Source: Branchiostoma floridae (Eukaryota; Chordata; Leptocardii; Amphioxiformes; Branchiostomatidae). From it: a stretch of DNA of 64,000 bases. The notes below the pieces were generated by a model. That model was not told the DNA's origin. It saw only the letters and a program-made list of their open reading frames with translations, and ran no database searches. Positions 43,027 to 55,238 of this stretch are shown here, piece by piece (the first letter of the stretch is position 1; each line of letters opens with the position of its first letter). Position numbers and translations under genes: made by a program. The stretch lies in NCBI RefSeq assembly GCF_000003815.2, contig NC_049987.1:11185303-11249302 (forward strand), written 5' to 3'.

Positions 43027-43901
43027 CACGTCGTCTTGAGGTAGGAAGGATCACTACAACGGAAAAACACTCGTCGAGAAAACCAACGTCCTTCAAAGTT
43101 ACGAAACTATCAAACACATGATCCTTCCGGTTTTCATGGACCAGCCTGTTTTACGGTAACCTGAATATACCACTCATTCAAGGAGCATATTTGAATATTT
43201 TTACGAACAAAAGCTAAACAGTTTGTAATTGGCAGTTTGTAGTAATTAGGCATTAAATACAGGACATAAAATACTTAAAATCCATCTATGGTTTAGTTTT
43301 GTACAAAATAAATAGTCTTTTCATTTTGTAAGCCCCATTAGAATGGACTCTTCTACCATACATTTTACAGCAGTCTGGAGTGTGTTTACGACATTTACCG
43401 CAAATCAGTACAGCAACGCAGGCTGACTATCACATGATCGTGTCCTTGCTGGGTGCAGGTGAGATAAACCTACGCCAACGTGGTGTCAAGGTAGAGTTAT
43501 TGTAGAGGGTTCAAGGTACACGATTGTCGGGGGTCAATTTAACACTTGACATTGGTAAACATTTTCAAATACGTTTATTTTCACTTTTTAGCGATCAATG
43601 TTATCGGGCACACTTCCGTTTCAGTGGAGGGAGCGTTGTCCCGCCCATTTCCAACATCATGTTACAGTCCTTGTTTTGTTGTTTACAAGTACTCGATTAC
43701 GTATGATATTGTTATTATCATGCAAACCAAAATAGCTACAACATTGATCATAGCTTTTGTGCTAACAATTGCAGTGTTAACTTACTTTCTCACGAGTACA
43801 GTTCCTATTATTATTATTGGTATTACTTTAATGGTAAACTTTATTTTGCTAGAATAGAACTTGTTACCTTATATTTTAGCTTTTATTCTAGGCTGCTAGG
43901 T
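43027..43901. promoter_or_regulatory. Shared 5' region between NDUFAF4 (-) and PGGHG (+)
   Basis: The start codons face away from each other, 875 bases apart. A donor-like gtgcag-gtgaga at about 43459 and an acceptor-like tattctag ending at 43891 could define a PGGHG 5' UTR intron just before its ATG. A hydrophobic open frame (43546-43857) lies in that possible intron and does not join PGGHG in frame. No TATA box is evident. Confidence 0.45.
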
Positions 43902-46900
43902 ATGATGTCCAAGATGGGATGTCACGTGGTACTGCTTGTCTTGCTGTTGATCAAAGTCAACCTGGCTATGGTGTTGGATGATGAGGCAACTGTCTTCACA
44001 TCCTACAGGTGAGGCCTCACATGGTCATCTAGAGTTGTTATAAGCACAATCAGCCTGTCAATAACAGATATGTTTGCACTGTTGAAAAAAAAGTGTGAAA
44101 AATTCTGTTATTTCGTCCTGTCAATAGTTAAACTCCTCAATATTTTTATCTTATCCATAATCTGTCTGACATAATTCTGTGCTCAAATAAAATGATAAGG
44201 ATTTAAGTATGAAACAATCATAACAGTAGAAGTAGTCATTGTCTGAACTTAATATTTACTTGTACATTTACATTAAAAGTATACGTCTTTCCAGCCTTCC
44301 CAAGGACAGAAAGTTCATGGCAACGGTCGGTAATGGTTACGTGGCCACCACAGTCTACAGCGACACAATCTTCATGAACGGACTGTTTAACGGAGAGGGC
44401 GGGGCCAGTCACCGCGCCCGGATCCCTGCCACTGTGTCGGTTACCGTCAATCTGGATGGAAGTACCATCCAATCATATGCCTTGGATGTGGCACGTGGTA
44501 TGTTCAGCAATGTGAACCTAGCTATGGTTGAAGATGGTATTTTGCTTGTAGTCCAGCATTTGGAAAGGCCTATGTATACAAGTAAGGCTATCAGCAAAAG
44601 ATGCTCTTCAAGCATTGCCAGGACTAATTTGCATGTCATAGATACTTAAAGTATTGTAAATTTTTTCTGTGAATCAGATACCTGGAAGTAGCATCAAAAT
44701 AGTACTTAAAGTACCTCTGTATGCTAATTATTATTTGCTGCTATATTTGTTGAATGAAATGCTTGTGACTATGTTTTACATACATACTGTCACTGTCCAA
44801 GCTTGTAGTTGAATAGAAATAACAGATTGAAAATGTTTATCTTCACTTTTCTTTCAGGAGTTTTCAGCCACACAATACAGTCCGAGGTGGCAAATGTGCA
44901 ACAACGGACCTATGCTCACCAGTTCTACAGTAGACTACTGGTTACAGAGATAACAGTCAACCGAACGGACGCCATGGCAACCAGGGAGGCTGAACCAATC
45001 AGAGTGGACCTGAAGAGCAACATGGGGGGTCCAAGTGATGATGTGGAGTTTCATGATGGTCCTGACTTCCAGGGAGGAAAGTAGGTTTGGAAATATACTG
45101 AAACTTGAGAAAAAAATCTGCTTTACTATACCTATTTCTTTGTATTGTGATGCACAGTTTTGTGCATCATTAACATGATAGCTTGTTATAACAATTCATC
45201 TGTCTTTTCTTTCTTTTTTTCTTAAAATAATGATATGCAGGTACATGCTTGGTAAAATCAAGACACCAGAGTTGAAGGGAGGAGATAAGCCAATTGTGCA
45301 TGTAGTGTGGACCCCTGTCCCTGATAACATCACCCTTCCAGCCGACCAATCATCACAGACCTGGACATTCATCACATCCATCTCATCCAATCAGAAGGAG
45401 GCAGAACAGTTCTACCATGTTGGGACAAACCTTGCAGGCAAGGGTACACTGTACACCAACCACACACAGTCCTGGCTGAAAGTGTGGGAGGAGGGCAGAA
45501 TTGAAACAACAGGGAACCTCCAGCTACAACAAGCTATTTATGGTAGTCTGTACTACATCCTCAGCTCTCTGCCTCCTCTGAATGCTCCAAAAGATTTTGA
45601 GTTTTTCGGGGTCAGTCCAGGTGGTTTGGCAAATGGTAAGTACCAAGCAGATTACCAAGGCCACATCTTCTGGGACCAGGCCACGTGGATGTACCCTCCT
45701 ATACTGCTCCTGCATCCTGAGTTAGGACTGTCCATGTTGGAGTCTCGCACTCGTGTGCTGGACGCAGCAAAGGATAACGCACGGAAGAGGGGGTACAACG
45801 GTGCAATGTTCCCGTGGGAAAGCGCATACACTGGTCACGAGGTGTGTCCGGCGCCAGGACCCCTGAAGTACGAGCACCATGTGACGGGAGACATCGCGTT
45901 TGCAGCACAGCAGTACATCCTGTCCACTATGGATGTGAACTTCCTGTTGTACAAAAAAGGCTATGACTTCATCACCAGTATGGCTCAGTTCTGGGCCAGC
46001 CGCACACAGTATGATGATAAGAAGAAGAAGTATGTTATAAGAGGTATGTCAACACTGAAGATTGTCAATTTTTTATCATCATTATCATAACAAGAACAAT
46101 AAACTGATCAAAGATACATGTAGTCAGAAAAAAAATCATGATTGATTGTCTTTCACTTGAAGTGTTGCAGATTTGTAGCTTTGACACTCTTTGAATGAGA
46201 TTTAACCATCAAGAAAAATAGATGTAAGCCAAGCTGTTTAGTTACATGTTTTTGTAACATCAAAGTTTCTGATAGTGCCACTATAATGTAGACAACAAGT
46301 CCTATAATTCTACATGTTTATGTATTACAACTTTATCATCACTGATATTCTCCTTTATTCCTAGCTGTGATGCCACCAGATGAGTACCATGAGAACGTAG
46401 ACAACTCTGTCTACACCAATATTGTGGCCATGTACAGTCTGAGCTTTGCTTCCAAGATAGCCAAGTTGCTAGGGAAGTCTCCACCTAGCAACTGGACAGA
46501 CATTGTTGACAACATGTACATCCCATTTGACAAGACTAAGCAGTATCATCCTGAATATGAAGGCTACAATACAAGTATGTACAAATGATTTCCATTTTCT
46601 GTGCAATCAATATTTATGTCTTGTCATAAAATGAAGGTTTGTATGTGACAGAGAATGCTATGCTCTTTCAACAATGATAAAATTAGCAATGCAATTTTAC
46701 AAGTACTTAGTAATACATAGAAGAAATGAAACCTTTTCATAAAACTGTAATGCAAAAAAAGCCTCAGTTTGTATTAACACTGTTTGTATTAACATTTGTA
46801 GACCAAAACTACCAAAATGTGCCTTAACCTGTCATGAAACAAAGATTTGTACATGATGACAGAAAAATTATTTTTCCTCTTTGTCTTGGAAATGGTTATA

Positions 46901-48950
46901 TGTAATCACAATCTTATAAAGCCAAGGAAAAGTACACCAGTTTTCTCTATGTTGCATTCAAGGAAACATATATCTCCCACAAAACTGTAGCCTGGTATCC
47001 AGCTGTATTCTTGCTCTTCAAATTTACGGTATTTGCCATGCTAACAAAACTGCTGTTTGTTTCTTGAGACCGAAGAAAGATACAATTTGTATAAACGCAA
47101 GTTAAGGTTGTACATGTGCATCATTATACGTGGTTTCAAACTTGCATATGTGTACTTATCAATGAATGTTATTCTATTCTTCCAACTATCTACTCCCACC
47201 AGACATCCAGGTGAAGCAGGCTGACGTGATCCTGCTGGGCTACCCCCTGTTGTACAACATGTCGGAGCAGGTGTACAGGAACGACCTGACCATCTACGAG
47301 CGGGTGACAGATGTGAAGGGACCCGCCATGACCTGGGGCATCTTTGCTACGGGATGGCTGCAGCTGGGCAACATCACCAAGGCTAACAGTCTGTTTGCCC
47401 GCAACTACAAAAACATACAAGAACCCTTCAAGGTTTGCAGTGGAACTAAAAACTTTGAGCCTTTTTCAAAATTATGCTTCATGTCTTATCTAGGAATGTA
47501 CAATGAGGTTTCAAATTGATTGTATAGTAGGACCCTATACAGAAATATTTGCAGTACTATGTAGCAAAGCCATTCTCCTAGTCAACATTGCCTTTACCTT
47601 TTATCTTATGGTTTTTGGGCCATGGTCAGTTGCAGCACTAGCATCTACCATTTCTCTGCAAAAACAGTGCTTTAAAGGGAAGTTTAAACATTTTGCTGAA
47701 TCAAAGTTGAACCGTAATTTCCAAAGCAAGAAATTGACTTAGCCCAAGCTTCAACTATCTAATTCTAGTCTTTGATAAGGAATAAGCAATCATCATTTCT
47801 GCAGGTGTGGACAGAAACCAGTTTTGGTGCAGGAGCAGTGAACTTCATGACCGGTATGGGAGGCTTCCTGCAGGCGGTTCTCAACGGTTACGGTGGGATC
47901 CGCCTGCAGGAGACTCAGCTGGACTACCACCCCACACTACCAGCTGACACCACCAACTTTAACATCATAGGACTGGACTACAGGTGAGACCATGATAAAC
48001 ATAGGGATGGGGTTCAGCATTCTTCTGTGCAGCTTTGAACTATAGATGAGATAGGTGACTGTCTTAGTTGTGACTTAAGTATTCTTGGAGTGTGCAAGAC
48101 TTAGTGTGATATAAAACCTTGTATTCTTTCAGTCTGCTTAGTGACAGAGACTATCTTTGACTAACTTTTCATTGAAAGTAGAACTTTATTGCACTGGGTA
48201 TTGAAAGAAGACCTTTCTTGCACTGGGTGAACTAAGTAATGTCAACTTGCATTGCAGCTCTTAAAACTATTCTAGAGTACTCAAGTCTACAGAATTTGTC
48301 ATGATCAATACAACATACTTAAACTGCCTCTAACTGAAAAAAAGGCTGACTTGATGTGGACAACAGTCATCTCTCCTCATTTGCTTACAATGCCATGTGG
48401 TTTTGTTCTTTTTTCTGTATGATGGAAAATATGATATATGATGTAATCTGATGCAGACGGAACAAGCTGAACTTCGAAGCCGACTGTAACCAGATTCGTG
48501 TCACGCTGACCCGACAGGACAAAGGTCACCAGCAGCTGACTCTGAAGGTCAAGGCCACAGGGCAGGAACATGTCCTACAGCCAGGTGAACTTATATATCC
48601 ATCATAATCCATACTCAGGACTAAATATGTCATTTAAGGGACAATGGTAACCCAGACTTTTTATAATAGTTCTTGTTAGAAAAACACTAGGTTTGCTGAC
48701 TACAAATGTAAGTGTTGTGTTTGTTATGTATTAGATTGATATCCTTTGCAGGATTTTAAAAGTTTTCTTACTATATATTTACTTCATAGTGACAGTCTAT
48801 TCCGTACCTCACAACACAAATGTAAGTGAAATACGAGAATCTGTCAACAAGCATTTTTTTCTCATCTTGATACATTTGTTCATTGTTTCAGGAGTACCTG
48901 TGGTGTTTTCCAGAGGAGCTGCCTCAATATTCCCCAAGACAACTCTGTAG
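43902..48950 (+). CDS. PGGHG: Protein-glucosylgalactosylhydroxylysine glucosidase (GH65), PGGHG/ATHL1 type, predicted secreted
   Basis: This enzyme removes glucose from the Glc-Gal unit on hydroxylysine of collagen. Exons are 43902-44008, 44295-44497, 44858-45080, 45241-46043, 46365-46574, 47203-47432, 47805-47983, 48457-48584 and 48892-48950; the phases close to 713 residues (human 737). Family blocks: SLPKDRKFMATVGNGYVATT, NGLFNGEGGASHRARIP, GPDFQGGKYMLG, LRGSLYYxLS-like YGSLYYILSSLPP, GHIFWDQATWMYPP, MPPDEYHENVDNSVYTN, VKQADVILLGYP, GPAMTWGIFATGW and VWTETSFGAGAVNF. The acidic residues in FWDQ, PDEYH and VWTE correspond to the catalytic carboxylates reported for human PGGHG (D301, E430, E574). 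The start MMSKMGCHVVLLVLLLIKVN looks like a signal peptide, and six N-glycosylation sequons are present (NRT, NIT, NHT, NWT, NMS, NIT). Human PGGHG lacks a signal peptide. The short last exon ends GAASIFPKTTL. Confidence 0.93.
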
Positions 48951-49900
48951 TTCAACAGTGCCTTTTTCATTGTGTAGAGTTAATAATATAGGCCAAAGTG
49001 CTGCTTGTGGCTGGTTAAATTTGACTTGCAGCTGGGTTGTGTTGTGCCATTTAGAGAGAAAATTACTATAGTTTGGAATGAATTGAAAGCTATTATTATG
49101 TATTATTAATTATTCATCAGATGCTTGAGCACTTAAAAGTAGCTATCTGGCATTGTTGTGGATGAAATGTATCCGCATACAAGTGATTACAAATTTATAT
49201 AGACACTCCTTTTTATTTCTCTGGTCTCAATCATGATGAAAGGAACCATAAAATGGTACAGCAAAGACTTGTGTTAAAAGAGTACACAATTTTTGTCATT
49301 TATTTGATCCAAAAGTCTTCTTTTGAACTATGAGATTACAGGTATTACAGCTAACATGTTGTGTATAAGCCAAATAAGATGAAAGGAAGAGATAACTAGC
49401 TTTATCTAAAAAAAAGTTTGCAGTCATCTCAAGTCTTCTAAATTCAAAGAATTAGGATTATTTATTTGGTTTTTGGTTGATTCTTATTTTCAGAGAAAGA
49501 TATCTTGATATCTTTTAATATCTTGTATATTTGTCACTATAATCTTTGGTTACTCAAAGCTGTGTTATGTTAAACCCACTTTTCAGTGTGTGGCTGTGCC
49601 ATATCTGATTACCTTTACCTATAGTGTCTATCATTTTGTTATTTAGAAGAAAAAAAAGATAATATTGCTGTTTCATAACAAAAAAAAAAGAAAATTGCTA
49701 TCAACTCACTTCTGGATTATCTGCTCTCAAATTTTAATTTGTTTAGCAAAATATGGATAACATTCTGTGTGCTGATTTTTCAGTGTGTGGTTTTTGCAAA
49801 CCGGCAAAGATATTGCACTACTGCTACATATAATATGGTTGTCATTGAAACTGAAAGAAAAGCTTATGGAGCTGAGAGGAGTTATTAGGAGCTGTGAAAG

Positions 49901-49906
49901 AATAAA
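49901..49906 (+). terminator. Candidate poly(A) signal of PGGHG
   Basis: AATAAA lies 950 bases after the PGGHG stop at 48948-48950. The intervening sequence is AT-rich and gene-free, consistent with a 3' UTR. Confidence 0.45.
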
Positions 49907-50559
49907 GAGACATTCTGTTTCATGAGTTTCAATGTTCTCTTTTTATATCTTCTTTGTGTTAAGCTGCTCTAGTGCAAGGTTTTTAATCAGGTAAACCCAC
50001 ATGCATTTGATGGCATTTATAGTAGCATGACCTAGGCAGTGCAGTAGGCACAACACAATATAATGTTGAAAATAGCAAGTACAGTTTTCTCATTCGTATC
50101 CAAATGTATTATCTATCTCATCATCATCCATCATCAGTATCTATCTAATAGTACATTTTCATATTTCCATTAGCAACTTTTCTGGTCATTTATCCACTTA
50201 CAACATTTTGAAATAGCCAACGATTGAGTTCCAAATGTTCCTGTTTGTAAATGATCACAAAGAGGTGGCACAGTGATTTATAAGATGGGTCGTGTAAGCG
50301 ACATTCTTAAGCTACTCTTTTACCCCCAAACCGCCTTAGGGTACATACCAAACAGTTCACTATGTCACTTGACAGAACAACCCTCATTGGTGGATCTTTT
50401 GCAGCATATCGTTAACGTCAGCCAATTGAGGGTTCTCTTTAAGCCCGTGCTGTGATTGTTCATCGTTATTGGATAGTTTAAGATAGGCGCCCTGAAGTTC
50501 CGGCTTACGTAATTTTTCAAACCACCTGTTTACGGACAGACTACTAGTTAGTATCCAAG
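49907..50559. other. Intergenic and TRIM 5' region
   Basis: I see no gene or repeat here. The last 100 bases before the TRIM ATG are less AT-rich and should hold its promoter and 5' UTR; tatccaag-ATG-gcg gives a good start context. Confidence 0.45.
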
Positions 50560-53500
50560 ATGGCGTCTGCACTAGCCGGAGAACTGACATGTGTCGTCTG
50601 CTCGGACCTGTACAGTTCCCCCGTCATGCTAACGTGTCACCATAGCTTCTGTCTGGTGTGTGTCAGAAAACTTGCAAAGGGTTTGGAAAGAAGACATAAA
50701 AATACCGTCGAGAATCATGATGAGACGACAGCAGATGTCATCACCTGTCCGCAGTGTGGACAAGAAACGAGTCTTGAGGAGAAAGTTGTGGACGATCTTC
50801 CAAGAAACTTTCTCCTACAGAACATTGTGAAGGGCTACTTGAAGGACAATGGGAAAGAGGGAAGGAAAATGTCTGTGAGTGAGTTTGAGGGGAAGCTTGT
50901 TCTGTGTGATTTTTGCGTGGGATCGTCAGCAGCGGCCATGACGTGTGTAGAGTGCCGCCTGGCCTACTGTTCGCGGTGTCTCCCCGTGGTTCACCCGCCT
51001 AGGGGGTACCTGGCCAGACACACGCTCAGGAAACCTTGAGTGGAGGAGGAGGAGAGGATAAGGTGTCCACAGCACGCAGAAACTGTGACGATCTACTGTT
51101 CGTCGTGTCAGACCACCATCTGCATGCANNNNNNNNNNNNNNNNNNNNNNNNNNNNNNNNNNNNNNNNNNNNNNNNNNNNNNNNNNNNNNNNNNNNNNNN
51201 NNNNNNNNNNNNNNNNNNNNNNNNNNNNNNNNNNNNNNNNNNNNNNNNNNNNNNNNNNNNNNNNNNNNNNNNNNNNNNNATATATGTGTCAGTGACTTTA
51301 GCACATAGGATGCGTGAATTTCCCACCTTCAGTTGTTAGTTAAGACATATTGTGGCTTTCTGAAGTTTCTCAGTAGTGTGTATACTAATGATAAATTTCT
51401 ATTGACTACATCCGGTACTTAAAGCTCTATTTAATGTGTTGAAAACAATCATGTCCATTGTACAGAGTGAATACCTTATGTGTTTTTTACCAGGGTGACC
51501 TAGAAAGCAGCATCCGCGGACTGAACGAACGGAATTCAGAGATCGGCAACTTTGTGAAGCGACTTTCGAAAGGGTGTGGTACTGTACAGGTATGAGTGTA
51601 CTTGCTGCCTAGTGTATCTGACGTTATCTCTTAGAAGAAGCCTCATTGTATGTCTTAAAAATGTGTGTTCAAAACTAGTCGCATTCATGTGAAAGTTCAT
51701 CACTTGGTGCACAAAGATTTGTTTGTTTCTCTTGCTGATTTGTTTGTTTGTTTTTTTGTTTGTTTACTGTAGGTGAACGGCCTGCGGCTGGTAGAGGAGG
51801 TTCATCAGCAGTGCACGGAGCTGCACCAGCTGATAGAGCAGCGGGAGCGGAGCATGCTGGGTACGGTGTACCGTGAGATGGAGAAGAAGCTGTGTGTGTT
51901 TGAGGACCAGATCACGGTGTACAAAGGGCAGCAGCGTAAAGGTCTGTAGCACTAGTTCACCTTTATCCGTCGGGTATCCTATATCCGTTGTTTTAAAAAC
52001 AGGATATTTAGGATCAAGTCGATAAACTATAGTTTGAAATTGTAATTGTTTAAAAAATTGCAATTCTATGTCCATGCAATTGATATCCGTAAATGCCCTC
52101 TTCCAAATACAACGGATATAGGTACCCCACGGATAAAGGTAAACTAGCGTTTACAAAGCGTTCAAACATCTATGGACGTTTAGCAGCTTATAAGATGAAA
52201 CATAATACAAAAAAACAGAGTTTGGCGTTTCAACAGCATTACACAATACTGTCAAATTGAAACAGGTTGGATTGAATGTTAAGGTGTGCGTATATATTCA
52301 AGTCTGCATGTGGTCGTGTGGAAGTCATACCTCTACCATGCTCTATAGGTAATGCTAAAAATAGTAGAAATTTCACAAAAATAGTCACATATCACGCCAG
52401 AGGCGTTAGCTGTCGGAGTTGTATGGTTTGTGACCAGCTAACTCCGCTGGCATAGTATCTGGCCACATTTGTCCAATTTCTATTATTTTTCACGCTGCGA
52501 CCTGTGGAGCCTGGTAGACGACAAGCAATCCATACGGACCTCATGCTGACTTGTATACGCGTATGTGAACACACAGAGTGGACTCATTCCTCAAGCTACC
52601 GACATCTTTCGCACCGTAGACGTCCCTCAGTAAGACATCTGCAGCCGCATAGTTCCCATTTTATAACTTTTCTTCGGCCTTTCACCCAAGATGAACTAGT
52701 ATGCGGCTCCAGATGTCTTACTGAAGGACGACTGCGGTGAGAAAGATGTCGGTAGCTTGATGAATGAGACGGACTGCCTAATGTAATTTACACAGGTTGG
52801 ATTGAAAGTCAAAAGTTTCGCATATGTCCCCACATGGTATATTTTGAATGACAACTTCTAAACCCGGTCATCACTATAGAAACGTACGGTAGTACATGTA
52901 CCAATCTTCGCTGAATAACCATTTTATACTAGCGGTAGTGCACTAGAACAGTTCAGCTGTTACATAATGCTGAACAATCTCACCCATTCCGCCTTTTCTT
53001 ATGATCCCACCCAACAGGAGAAGGCCTGGTACAGTTCAGTAGGGAAGCGCTCAAAGAACAGGACAAGGCCGCTTTTCTGCAGGTAGGTTTATCTGGAACT
53101 CCAGACGGACCATCATTTTCATCCGTCACTGATCATAATTAATAGTAAATGCGGATTTGATTTCGTGGTAGCGGGAAAAAGGACTTTTCGCAGTGGTTTT
53201 AATTTCGCGGTGTCACCAGCCCTGTAACGTTAGTCTCCTACTGCCATGGAAAAAAGCGGCCACCGCGAAAACACCGAAAATTAAACCACCGCGAAAGTTT
53301 CTGCATTTACAGTTATTCAAAATGTGTTTCAAGAAAAAGTGAGAAGTGAAAAAAAGTTTAAAGAAAATACAGCATATTGACTACAGTTAGCAGACTTAGG
53401 GTGTTGGTATTGCTACTTGCTTTTCAGTACCTGATTCCGCTGTTTTAATTGTCAACAAAAAAAATTCATTTATTTTACAGACGGTCCACTCCTTGATAGC

Positions 53501-53690
53501 CCGGGTACGAGAGACCACGGAAGATCGGCCGGCGCTCACGTTCCCAACACGGCCGAGTTTTGAAAACCTGAATCTCGACCTGGAGGACGCGAAGATTCAA
53601 CTGGAAAAGATCGACCTACTGGACAACAACAACGTCCTGTCAGACTCCGGTGTTAAACTGGAGAGGAAAGACAGTGAGAGAAGCGTTTAG
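50560..53690 (+). CDS. TRIM-type RING/B-box/coiled-coil protein, reading frame interrupted by TGA
   Basis: This is a probable E3 ubiquitin ligase. Exon 1 starts at 50560 (MASALAGELTCVVC). The RING follows (CVVC ... CHHSFCLVCV ... CPQCGQ), then B-box 1 (LCDFC ... CVECRLAYCSRC ... HPPRGYLARHTL). TGA at 51037-51039 is in frame. Immediately after it the same frame continues with VEEEERIRCPQHAETVTIYC and SSCQTTIC, the start of a B-box 2, until the N gap at 51129. Later exons are 51494-51589 (GDLESSIRGL), 51773-51941 (VNGLRLVEEVHQQC, TELHQLIEQRER), 53018-53082 (KEQDKAAFLQ) and 53481-53690 (ending SERSV). Their phases are mutually consistent and give a coiled coil with a COS-box-like end, as in class C-I TRIMs (MID/TRIM9 group). 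No FN3, SPRY or other C-terminal domain is seen. The TGA may be a base error, a null allele, or real recoding. Confidence 0.8.
51129..51279. other. Assembly gap (151 Ns)
   Basis: A run of N interrupts the TRIM gene inside B-box 2 and removes the rest of that exon and its splice donor. The true length of the gap is unknown. Confidence 0.98.
51950..52148. mobile_element. MITE, family 1 copy B
   Basis: The left end actagttcacctttatccg and the right end in reverse gctagtttacctttatccg are terminal inverted repeats. They continue with gggtatcctatatccgttg on the left and gggtacctatatccgttg on the right, about 40 bp in all. Copy A lies at 391-603. It starts only 8 bases after the donor of TRIM exon 51773-51941. 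Confidence 0.82.
52583..52768. mobile_element. Foldback element with ~70-bp arms in a TRIM intron
   Basis: The left arm contains caagctaccgacatctttc, cagtaagacatctg and gccgcatag. The right arm mirrors these with ctatgcggc-like tatgcggc, cagatgtcttactg and gaaagatgtcggtagcttg. About 45 bases separate the arms. It has no coding capacity. Confidence 0.85.
53148..53313. repeat. Interspersed repeat, family 2 copy B (TRIM intron)
   Basis: This matches 9213-9395: gcgggaaaaaggacttttcg, actgccatggaaaaa, aaaccaccgcgaaagtttct and gcatttacag all recur in the same order. The ends are loosely inverted. Confidence 0.7.
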
Positions 53691-54115
53691 ATAAAACAGA
53701 GCTTTGTGAGGCCTTTCTGAGCGTCTAACGTTAGCACAGAAGTAATGCTATCCGTTACGTAACCATTTTCTAAACATAGCACAACGTTACGTTAATTACA
53801 AAATTTTTGATGATATATTTCGGTCAATCTTACCTCCATATTTACTTTGTAAATTGCCTTCAGGTGCTCTGGTCGTGAATATATTGTACATCTATCCATT
53901 GGAAAGGGAAATGATATATGGCAGTGAGTTTGACAAGGTCATTTGAGAAAAGATCGGCCGAAATTGAGCTTCAGAACTATCTATGTTGAGTTAATATTGA
54001 ACTACATAGAATAGACATGTATTCAATGTCAAAGATGTGACTAAAACGATTTATCAGTTTTTATGAGTCCACTGTATGTATGATACATGTATTTGTCAAC
54101 TCTCATGTTAATGTA
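53691..54115. other. TRIM 3' region
   Basis: This stretch follows the TRIM stop codon and probably includes its 3' UTR. I see no further gene or repeat in it. Confidence 0.4.
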
Positions 54116-54367
54116 CAGGTGCCCTCTCGCTGCACTTGCGTCAAACTTGGGTCACTGCGGGGTTCGTTCACTGCGTCACTGTTTTGTTATTTTCTCCATT
54201 TTTTTAGGATTTAGATATTGCGTAATACGTAAAAGTATGACTTGGAAGACGACAAAATACACAAAACTTGTCAAAAGCAACAAATTCGTCCTTTATCTCT
54301 AAAATTCGTTGAGTATCTTTCGAACCTCGCAAGCGTGACTCAAGTGCAGTGAGCTGAGAGGGTACCT
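54116..54367. mobile_element. MITE with ~28-bp terminal inverted repeats
   Basis: The left end aggtgccctctcgctgcactt and the right end in reverse aggtaccctctcagctcactgc plus acttgagtca are inverted repeats with small differences. The 200-bp interior has no coding capacity. Confidence 0.6.
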
Positions 54368-55156
54368 TACGATACACGTAATAAGCAAGGAAACAATACA
54401 TTCCTTGAGATTAATGGCTGCACTCATCACGTCAAAAACTCCTGGAGCTAAGATTTGCCTTTTATAACATATTAATGCCATGTATTAACCTAGCATCGAT
54501 ATTCGATCAACTGTAGTAATGTCGGGCATTAACGACCTACAGGTGAAACAATTCTGACACAGAAAACGCCTTGTTAGGCTGAAGTCACATTTCCAAACCT
54601 GTGCCCGACCGGGCTGTACATGTATGTTTGTGGAAACAAAAATAGATATGTATACGTAAAAATATACACAAACGATGCCCATGACTATTCTCTTTACGTT
54701 CTTATATAGTTTGGTGTCTTTTATATCTTATTATTTGTGACTAAAAGCTGCCTGGCCCTGTCCCAGTTTGAAAATGTGACGTAAGCCATAGCGAGGTTGT
54801 CTGTACACGTGCATAGTAGATCATAGTAGACACATATATGTGTCGTTCTTTAATACTGTTACGATATGTTCCGGTTTCTAATATTTTTGATTCGATAAGT
54901 TCCCTCACCATGGTATACCAATGATTGTCAAGTTTTGCAAAGTTCGGATGGTATCATGTGGCTTTTGTATATTGCATCATTTGCAGTGCATCAGATACAT
55001 CCTTGGGTTAGGTATATATATAGTCTGACAACGTACTAGTACTGTAACTTACTCAGGCAATGATTAACCCTTTAAGTATATGGTATTGGATTTTCACATG
55101 GTTTCAATAGACAGATATTATTTGAAAGTGAGAAAGTGATATTTTTAAATATAAAT
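54368..55156. other. Gene-free stretch
   Basis: This is AT-rich sequence with only short open frames. I see no coding, RNA or repeat signature here. Confidence 0.4.
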
Positions 55157-55238
55157 ATATAACTACGAAAACTAGATACAAAGAGATTTATATGTTAAAA
55201 CATATAAATCTCTTTGTATCCAGTTTTCGTAGTTATAT
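55157..55238. repeat. Long hairpin (38-bp arms, 6-base loop)
   Basis: The arm atataactacgaaaactaga and its continuation tacaaagagatttatatg are mirrored after ttaaaa by catataaatctctttgtat and ccagttttcgtagttatat. There is only one mismatch. The stem is long enough to suggest a minimal foldback transposon or a structured transcript. Confidence 0.9.

Noticed and set aside
43546-43857. Hydrophobic 103-residue frame upstream of PGGHG
   Set aside because: Joining it to the PGGHG exon through the visible splice sites gives the wrong frame. AT-rich DNA often yields hydrophobic frames.
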